Assembly (NCBI GenBank): GCA_964059195.1
Contig: CAXKWD010000002.1
Span: forward strand, 152,413,042 to 152,477,041
Length of the DNA: 64,000 nt
Source: Ectobius pallidus
Taxonomy: Eukaryota; Arthropoda; Insecta; Blattodea; Ectobiidae
Direction of reading: 5' to 3'
The notes under the pieces were generated by a model. The model made no database searches. It was not told where the DNA came from and saw only the letters and a list, made by a program, of their open reading frames with translations. The position numbers and the translations under genes are program-made. This document shows, one piece after another, positions 57,049-64,000 of the stretch (position 1 is its first letter; every line of letters begins with the position of its first letter).

Positions 57049-57607
57049 AAAGAAGGGGAGTTAACCAAACAAGCATTGTGACTTAGTCACGTGATATAAA
57101 TTTTGAGTGACAAAATACGATGGATTGTATCAAGAGGGCGCTGGAAGGAGATACTATGGAACTCGAAGGGGTAGAGGGGAAGTGTTTAATGCGCGCAGTT
57201 GATCGGAGGACGTGGTAGAGTAAGGACGTTGGAAAGAGGAACAGAGGAAGTTGGACGGGGGAATTCCAAATTTGAGAGAGTTATGGAATTCTGGTGCTGT
57301 TGATATCTTGTGGATAGGATAGGAAATGGGGCTATCTATCAAGAAGAGAAAGTAGAATGTACTTTACTAGGACGTGCCCGCGGCTTCGCCCACGATAATC
57401 AATTGAAAAATTAAAAATTAATAGTATAATAATTATTAAAGCAGTATATGTATTAACACTTGCACGCGAATCATTCATAAACTAAACCATTAATAATTAA
57501 TGAAACAGCTAAAATTCCGGCTTCAAGAGTACATTCCACGATTAGAAATCGCCACCTGGGAAAACGATCTCAGATTCGATTATGCAGTTCCAAAGATAAC
57601 TGTGAAC
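57049..57607. other. Gene-free stretch with a GC-rich 'CCCGCGGCTTCGCCC' motif
   Basis: The motif CCCGCGGCTTCGCCC lies at about 57377-57391 and again at about 57839-57853, each followed by a different AT-rich sequence. It is a recurrent word of insect repeats and probably marks the ends of an unassigned element. No gene is seen. Confidence 0.4.
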
Positions 57608-57658
57608 CACTGCCTTCTAAACTGTATAATTCTCGTGCGTAATTCTCGAGACGGCGGT
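57608..57658. mobile_element. 51-bp TIR-only remnant of family H
   Basis: CACTGCCTTCTAAACTGTAT at 57608 is followed, after a dozen bases, by TAATTCTCGAGACGGCGGT at 57640-57658. Both ends of the MITE are present with almost no interior. A TSD could not be established. Confidence 0.6.
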
Positions 57659-57659
57659 A

Positions 57660-58624
57660 GATAATACGTATCGTTTCTCAACTGTTTGTTGACAGATGAA
57701 TATGATGTGAATTTTATTTGATAAATTCAGTGTAATTTTCAGAAATCATATAATTTTTCAAGGGAAGGAGTGATTGATTTGGATTTTTTGTGTCCGCGAT
57801 ACTTCGAGGATTAAACTATCAATATATTAAAGCTGAAGCCCGCGGCTTCGCCCGCCATTATTCATTGACGCCAGGATTTTTAAGAAACTTACTCTGGTAG
57901 ACTATTAAAAATGTTTGTAGTTCAGAGGTATGAAAATTGTAAATAAAAATAAAATTAGAATATTTGTTCATTGTGTTCATTTCACTTAGGCCTTATATAA
58001 TAAAGAAACGGTTTTCCTAATTTTGTAGTTGTCATGAAAGTTTACACTGCGAGAGACGAACATCGCCGACTATACCCGATGTCTCACGAAGCGGGCGAGC
58101 GAGCAAGCACGCTATTTAGGGCCGTTGAATTGTATAAGAGTAGATAGATGTCTAGACTGAGTACAATTGAATGTCTGTAATAGAAGTTACGAGAAGTTAC
58201 TTTGTGGGAACCTTTATGAGGAGCATAAAGTTTCTTTGTGTTGAATATGTTCATGGACATTAAGGCTGTCGTTTAAACTTGTTAATGAGGAACTAATTAG
58301 TAAAATAACAAAAAATACCAGAGATTGGACTGTCAGTGCTAGAGGAGTACGGTGATTGGATTATATGTTCTTCGCTCTGGTAGTTCAAGTAAGAAATCTA
58401 CGGGTATTAAGTTTGGTTCAGAACAATTTGAAGAGAGTTTTTTAGTTTCTGGAAAATCATAAGCTATCGATTCTGAGGAAGGAAGTGATACACTTTGTGC
58501 CTTGACTGTATGTAAAGCACAGGAGGTTATTTTGTTAACAGTTATAGTTTTGTAGAAGATTAAGTTTTCTTTTTGTAGATCAGACATCTTCATGACAATT
58601 GATTGTGCTGTCCAATTTTCAAGT
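57660..58624. other. Gene-free stretch
   Basis: Contains the second CCCGCGGCTTCGCCC motif (about 57839). An 84-codon minus frame at 58339-58593 has no recognisable domain. Confidence 0.35.
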
Positions 58625-58822
58625 GATAAATATACAAATTAATGGAAGAATGCATTTTTCTTGTGATAAATATACAAATTCATGGAAGAAAACCTTTTTC
58701 TTGTGATAATTATACAAATAATGGAAGAAAGGATTTTTCTTGTGATAAATATACAAATTAATGGAAGAAAGCCTTTTCTTGTGATAAATATACAAATTAA
58801 TGAAAGAAAGCCTTTTTCTTTT
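58625..58822. repeat. Minisatellite, about four units of ~48 bp
   Basis: The unit is close to 'cttgtgataaatatacaaat' plus 'taatggaagaaagccttttt', repeated at about 58659, 58700, 58738 and 58777 with a partial copy before. Frames on both strands through it are repeat artefacts. Confidence 0.85.
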
Positions 58823-59760
58823 GAAGTGTGGAGAAACGTTTTGTCAAGAGGCATCAGACTGTTACTGTAAGAGAGAAACCTTGTATAAGTGAGAACTAGC
58901 TGAGGGCAGAAAGGTTAAGTGTTGATGTCTTGCAATCAAGAAGAGGACAATTAATTTATTGACTTATAATAATGAATAGAAGTCTTTCTTTATTTTGAAC
59001 TGTATACATTGTGTTATTTTGTACCATCAATACAACTTTATTTTCTTCTTATGGTTGAGTTTTTTGGTTGTCACATCTCTTCCGTGTATGTTAATTCAGA
59101 TAACCTGGCGCCCAAACAACCACCTGATATTGACAAATTCAAGAACCCACTCCTTGACTTATTTACATAGCCCAGGCCTACAATGGTAGTAAGTTGCCAG
59201 GTCACTTCAGAAAGCACGTGGCAATATAAAAAAAATGCATAATTTAGTATACTGTATAGAGTTTTCAGCGAAGCCTGAAAAGGTTCCGATATTTACCTTG
59301 TTCTTCAATCCATAAATTAGTGATTAGTTTGTTAATCTTGTGTAATTTAAACATATTTAATATTTATTTTTTCTTGTTTGCAGGTGAGTACTGTTTAACG
59401 GCCTTAATACCAACGGCTCCTTCACTTCGGTTGCGGTGAGTTATAACTCATAAAAGTTGTAGGAATTGTATTTTTGGAAATAAGCGCAGTAATAGGGTAG
59501 AGCAAAGTTATTGACAATGATAAAAAAAATTAAGATTAATGCTCTTCCTTGAAGCTCTCATTAACGTGAACGCTAATAGTACTGACGTGCTTTGTATAAT
59601 TACATTAACTTACATTACTATTGTTTTAACTTAAAAATCTGTACTAAAAGTGGAATTAAACGCTGACTTCCTTGATTCATGTGGAAGCACGATGAGTGCT
59701 GTTTCAATAGAATGCCGAGTTTCCTGCGTTTGTAGATCTTATGGCTTATCGAATTAGGCT
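58823..59760. other. Gene-free stretch
   Basis: No feature is recognised. Confidence 0.4.
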
Positions 59761-59764
59761 TATA

Positions 59765-60800
59765 AGTAGGGACCGGATTCTTAGGTTTTTACCTATTTTT
59801 TTTCCTTACTTCCAAAACAAAAAGCGCTCATACACTTTTTCGAATCACGTCCATAGGATTCACCCACATTAATCCTGTGGCACCTAAAAATACCTAAATG
59901 GGTTATAAAAACCTAAATATACCTAAACGGGATATAAAACCTAAAATATATAATTTAGGCTACTTTTTTTGTCTTTTTTTGTTTGTCACCAGTGGAAAAA
60001 TCGATATTTTGCGTAGAGACAATTTTTGTCGGGTTGAAATTAATACCACCAGGATGGACAGTATCCAGAGAGGAAGTGTAAGAGTACCGGTGTATTCCTT
60101 TTAAAATATTCGTACGAACAACCATTGTTGCCGTGTATGAACAAGGATATAGGTTTCTGTGTTTTAAAGCGCTTGTTTGCTGTTATTCATACTTAGTGGT
60201 CACACTGTGAGTTCTAAGAAGACGTGTTAATTATGACGAAACAAACGAAATCGAATTTAATCCGGCAGTGGATTGGCGACGACTACAGATTACAAAGTAA
60301 TATTTTGGCAAGCCTGCCAGAAACACATAAGTATTATTTACCTTTCTAGACAAGGTGGAAGTTTCGGGCATCCAACCATAAAGTATTTTACTCACTAAAT
60401 TAGAAGCATCGGATTCGGATCCTGAAAAGGGTAGTGTCCAGATACAGTATTAACTATTAACGAAGAGATAACAGGAAGAACTTCACAGTTAAGAATCTTG
60501 AAAGATATTTAGTAATATACTGTAACCAGGAAATGTGAGGCAAACTTATTTTCACTGCTTCTTTTGATTGTTTATGCTTTCTTTCTTCAGTTTTATAATA
60601 GGTCTTAGAGCAAGTTTACACAAATTTAAGTCAATTTTGTTAAGTTAATCTTTACAAGTATTATGTATTGAATCCTATGTAGCACATTCAAATTCATTAA
60701 TCCAATTATTCTACCCGAAAACGATATTTTGGACAAAAAACCTAAAAAAACTATTTCACCTAATATAAAACCTAATACAGTGTTTTTAAAAACCTAAAAA
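59765..60800. mobile_element. Possible hAT-like element rich in 'acctaaa' words
   Basis: The left edge, GGGACCGGATTCTTAGGTTT (about 59769), resembles the CAGGGCCCGGATTCT terminus of the hAT-like elements at 41840 and 39287. The next 170 bp and the last 80 bp (60735-60800) share clustered 'acctaaaa' words. A short reading at about 60232-60290 begins MTKQTKSNLIRQWIGDDYR and is not identified. The right end and TSD were not found, so the element is only suggested. Confidence 0.3.
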
Positions 60801-61019
60801 TCATTATAAGCAAGCATGTAATATAAAATGTTCGGTATTTACCGTGCATGTTTTAATATGCCTAATAAATTGCATTATTTATTTATCGTGCCTTTGCTCT
60901 CCTTGCGCTTGCTTCTAAATCTTTTGTACCCTCGCACAATAAATTCTTAAAAGATTTGAAGGAAATTTGTTTTAAATAAATATATATATTTATTTATACA
61001 CAATGTTTGTTTATATATA

Positions 61020-61079
<60 letters not shown>

Positions 61080-61592
61080 CGTAGTTGAAAACTAAACATT
61101 ACTGTTTAAAAGTGGGAAGGTATAACAATAGAAAGACCTAACAGTTCTATAAAGTATAGGAAATGCATGTAATTGCATTTAAAGGAGTTACTTGAAAGTT
61201 TTATCATTGTAAAATTCTCGTAATGCGTATACAGTACAGTATATTTTTACTTTGGATCCTTATGATGTCCTGTAGTTTATAATTAGAATTTAAGATTTTT
61301 AATTTGAAACAATTACAGTGCAAGTTTATATGGTGAATATAAAATGTGGGGAGCTTTCTGAAAATGGAGCTCTTAGAGGATGGATCAATTTAATTTAATT
61401 TTTACACATGTGTTGCACAGTTCCCTCTTGTAGAGAACCTCTGAATTTTAACGTGAGTGTGTGTGTATATATCCGTTGTAATATAGAAATGCCTGACTTT
61501 GAGGTAATGTATGTGACGGGTGAACGATTGAAGATAGAAACTTACAACAACGTTTATATGAAAGAAAAACTCAACAAGTTTTGATATCCACG
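60801..61592. other. Gene-free stretch with (TA)n microsatellite
   Basis: A TA run of about 50 bp lies at 61027-61077, and a GT-type run at about 61451-61466. No gene is seen. The last part is probably the 3' flank of the mariner-type element. Confidence 0.5.
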
Positions 61593-62611
61593 TCACCACA
61601 TCTCTATGTGAGCTCCAGCAGTCACTGTGACGATATCAAGCCGATGAACAATTTCTTGGAGTATGTCTTCTGAAATGCTCTCAATAGCCTCTATGATGCG
61701 CTCCCGAAGATCACGAAGGTCATTGACTGGGGTGGCGTAAACTTTATCTTTGACGTAGCCCCAGAGAAAGAAATCAAGCGTGTTAGATCAGGAGATCTCG
61801 GGGACCATGCGATCGGCCCTCCCCTACCAATCCAACGGCCAGGAAAAATGTCCAAAGTCATACGAACTTCATTGAACCAGTGAGGAGGAGCGCCATCTTG
61901 TTGGAAAAGGATGTTAGGCTGCAGTTGTTCAATTTGTGGAAAGAAGAACTGCTCCAGCATGTCAAGATATGTGGTACCACGGACAGTTTTCTCGGCGAAG
62001 AAAAATGGTCCAATGACTTTATTCTGCGACAAACTGCACCAAACATTCAACTTGGGACTGTCACGAACGTGCTCTTGTGTGGCGTGAGGATTCTGCGATC
62101 CCCAGATCCGCACATTATGCCGGTTTACCTTGCCTGATACATGGAAAGTGGCTTCATCCGAGAAGAAAATCTTGGACATGAAATCAGGATCAACGCCGAG
62201 ATGGTTTAGCACCGTATTGGCGAATTCCACTCGTTTGGGCTTGTCATTCGGCTCAAGACGTTGCATTACCTGCACTTTGTATGCATACAGTTTGAGACGT
62301 TTGTGGACAATTCGTTGCAATGTGGATTTTGGTACCTGAAGTTCCCGCGAAGCTCTTCTTAATGACTTCCGTGGGCTTCGCTCATATGCGGCTTGAACAT
62401 TTGCAACCATTTCGTCGGATGCTCTGCGACCACCACCATGCTTCTTTAACACAGTTCCAGTAGTAAAAAATGTATCGTACCACTTCTTTATGCTTTTAGC
62501 AGTTGGAGCATCATGGTTAAAGACTCGCCGAAACTCCCTCTGAACTCTAACAATTGATTTAAACTCCGCATACCACAAAACAGTTTGAGCTTTCATCTGC
62601 GGTGTCGCCAT
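61593..62611 (-). pseudogene. Mariner-like transposase, one frameshift
   Basis: The ATG is at 62611. The N-terminal helix-turn-helix region includes WYAEFKSIVRVQREFRRVF and KSIKKWYDTFF, a GGGRR linker, and a second HTH (SPRKSLRRASRELQVPKSTL). The catalytic domain has the first D in FFSDEATFHVSG and the second in FQQDGAPPHW. In the original frame the C-terminus then turns into nonsense after SPRSPDL. A one-base loss at about 61776-61785 explains this, because the next frame reads DFFLWGYVKDKVYATP and ends at 61593. The third catalytic D lies just past the break, so the protein as encoded is inactive. Full length would be about 339 aa, normal for the family. Terminal inverted repeats were not found. 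Confidence 0.85.
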
Positions 62612-62860
62612 TTTGATAAACGATAAAATCTAAGAATGAAAACCGTATCATTGCACCATCTACCGACAGAATTCGAAACTTTAAACACTGGATTGCAGAA
62701 ACGAAGTCTGAACGGGGCCACGGGTTAAAACCATGAGTTGGGTTGCTAAAACGAAGTTTCTCGTAAATCAGCTCGACCTCGACTTCGGCCGCGGCGTGAA
62801 ATCTACACCACGCCACAGTCAGGTTTAAAACTGCATCTGCTTTGGTCAGCTGTTGGAGAA

Positions 62861-63120
62861 TGGAAGCCTACGTAGCTTTGCGTGAACGTAATCGACTAAT
62901 TGCTCGTTTGAGGATGCTTAATCCGCATCGGAGAATTCTGGATAGGAGTAATCCCTTTGAAATGTATTCAAATGATGAATTCAGAAGAAGATTTCGATTC
63001 ACAAAGGAAACAGTTATTTGGCAGAAATACTCAGACCTGACCTAGAACACGCAGGAAACAGGGGCTCTGGCATTTCTGTTGAGTTGCAGATCTTAATTGC
63101 TCTGAGGTAAATGAAAATGG
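62861..63120 (+). pseudogene. HARBI1-like (PIF/Harbinger) nuclease, N-terminal fragment
   Basis: MEAYVALRERNRLIARLRML begins at 62861 and leads to DRSNPFEMYSNDEFRRRFRF and TKETVIW, the typical start of a HARBI1-type DDE nuclease. A frameshift at about 63020 moves the reading to EILRPDLEHAGNRGSGIS and QILIALR, the expected next block, before a stop at 63108. The DDE catalytic part is absent. The SINE at 63121 entered just here and the fragment does not continue recognisably after it. Confidence 0.75.
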
Positions 63121-63370
63121 GTCCGCCGTTATGGGTTTAAAGGTAGCATATTTGCCTACCACCATGGCGGTCCGGGTTCGATTCCCGGCCGGGCAGTGGG
63201 TTTTTCAGTAACGAAAAATCCCCGGGTTCAGGTCTGGACATCACCCAGGCAAATTATAGGCTACTTTAAAAAGCCTTAAATTAGAAGTGGTGACTGCTAG
63301 AATAGTCGCAGTGTTGAGAAGCCGAAGGGCTTACACTACCTCTCATTAATCTAATCTAAAGTGAAAATGG
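63112..63370 (+). mobile_element. tRNA-derived SINE (family C) with 9-bp TSD
   Basis: The element is 63121-63361, flanked by TGAAAATGG (63112-63120 and 63362-63370). Box B is GGGTTCGATTCCCGGC (63174-63189). It is followed by the hairpin-forming GGGTTTTTCAGTAACGAAAAATCC, which the reverse copy at 42235-42390 shares. The tail ends 'ctcattaatctaatctaaag'. Confidence 0.85.
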
Positions 63371-63518
63371 AATAGCATTATTACTATGGTATTATTATTA
63401 TATCTCACACAAAATTATGTAAAAGCACAATCGAAGTTTGATATTAACCATAGGGGAGTTTTTAAAATAGAATTAGGCCTAAACTGTAGGCTACAGGCAT
63501 GTGTCAATAGTGCACTTT

Positions 63519-64000
63519 TTTTTTATTTTTTTTTATTTTTTTTTATTTTTTATTTTATTTTATTTTTTTTTTATTGTACAAATAACTTATCACATTGTCT
63601 AATGCTTATTGAGTAATACACTAAGTTTCAACAATACAGAACACTCAACAAGGTGATTTCACTGAAGTCTGATACAGTACCAGTAACAAAACAATCGATC
63701 ACATTCCGCAGTGGGAGAAGTGAAACCAGATGAACTATGCCGTGTGGTGGGGATCCTAGTTGTGAGGTATTAAGTCAGAATGTTCCATATGGCATGCCCT
63801 AGCTCAACGATTACTTTGGTGTTACGTGCCGGGGGAGAAAATCTGAAATTTGGATATTGTACATAGTGGAACCCGAAGTATTGTTCCCGTATATTTAGAA
63901 AGCGGATGATCTTTTCTTTCGTGGTTTTCCAAATAGGAGATAGCAAACATTTTTCGAATCGATGGTGGAGAGTGTCAGTCGCACCACACGCGGCGCAAAG
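63519..64000 (-). pseudogene. 3' end of a LINE cut by the window edge
   Basis: The minus strand is open from the window end (64000) to a TAA at 63770-63772, 76 codons. It starts with a CCHC-type zinc knuckle (CAACGATDTLHHRFEKC), the motif that closes ORF2 in R1- and I-like LINEs, followed by IWKTTKEKIIRFLN. After about 190 bp of untranslated sequence it ends in an A-rich tail with (AATAAA)-like repeats (T-rich at 63519-63577). The rest of the element lies beyond the window, so its intactness is unknown. Confidence 0.7.

Noticed and set aside
58639..58870. Repetitive open frames on both strands.
   Set aside because: Products of the ~48-bp minisatellite, not of selection on protein.
63174..63189. 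Box B sequences at several loci considered as functional tRNA genes.
   Set aside because: Each is followed by a long SINE body, most within TSDs, and no complete cloverleaf was found.

Overview
This window has no recognisable host gene. It reads as a repeat-dense piece of an arthropod nuclear genome, probably an insect. The evidence is the element set: a Ty3/Gypsy LTR retrotransposon, a Jockey-clade LINE, an RTE-like LINE, mariner and PIF/Harbinger transposase remnants, hAT-like non-autonomous elements and several tRNA-derived SINE families. The frequent word 'aggcctac' and the SINE types suggest a large-genome hemimetabolous insect such as a cockroach or termite, but that is a low-confidence inference.

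Layout. 0.4-1.0 kb: a GC-rich tRNA-derived SINE with a perfect target-site duplication (TSD). 1.9-4.2 kb: copies of a ~0.87 kb element (family X), two of them head-to-head as a palindrome. 4.2-5.7 and 10.2-11.1 kb: copies of family Y, with perfect 12-bp terminal inverted repeats (TIRs) and TTA flanks. 6.8-9.9 kb: a 3 kb inverted repeat with ~1.2 kb arms. 11.6-16.8 kb: a decayed RTE-like LINE whose last coding block is split by a 3.7 kb foldback. 17.6-21.4 kb: a 303-bp MITE, a hAT-like element carrying a 143-bp tandem array, and a ~165-bp tandem array containing a perfect 114-bp hairpin. 22.7-24.8 kb: LINE RNase H remains and a decayed unknown coding fragment split by a SINE.

25.0-36.05 kb: a full-length Ty3/Gypsy element with two 1.48 kb LTRs that read as identical, an intact gag, an intact pol in the -1 frame, and a TTTAAAC slippery site just before the gag stop. 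This is the only element here that looks potentially functional. 38.7-44.3 kb: SINEs, a hAT-like element with an 8-bp TSD, and a foldback. 45.5-50.45 kb: a broken multi-kilobase inverted duplication holding a fragment of an abundant but uncharacterised invertebrate gene family. 51.76-57.04 kb: a nest of insertions, in which an 8-bp-TSD MITE was split by a Jockey LINE and by a second MITE that holds a 40-bp TIR-only copy. 61.6-64.0 kb: mariner and HARBI1-like pseudogenes, a SINE, and the 3' end of another LINE running off the window edge.

The recurring theme is inverted structure. At least six foldbacks, from 0.24 to 5 kb, occur in 64 kb, several around or inside older elements. Gene-free stretches are listed with what they hold.
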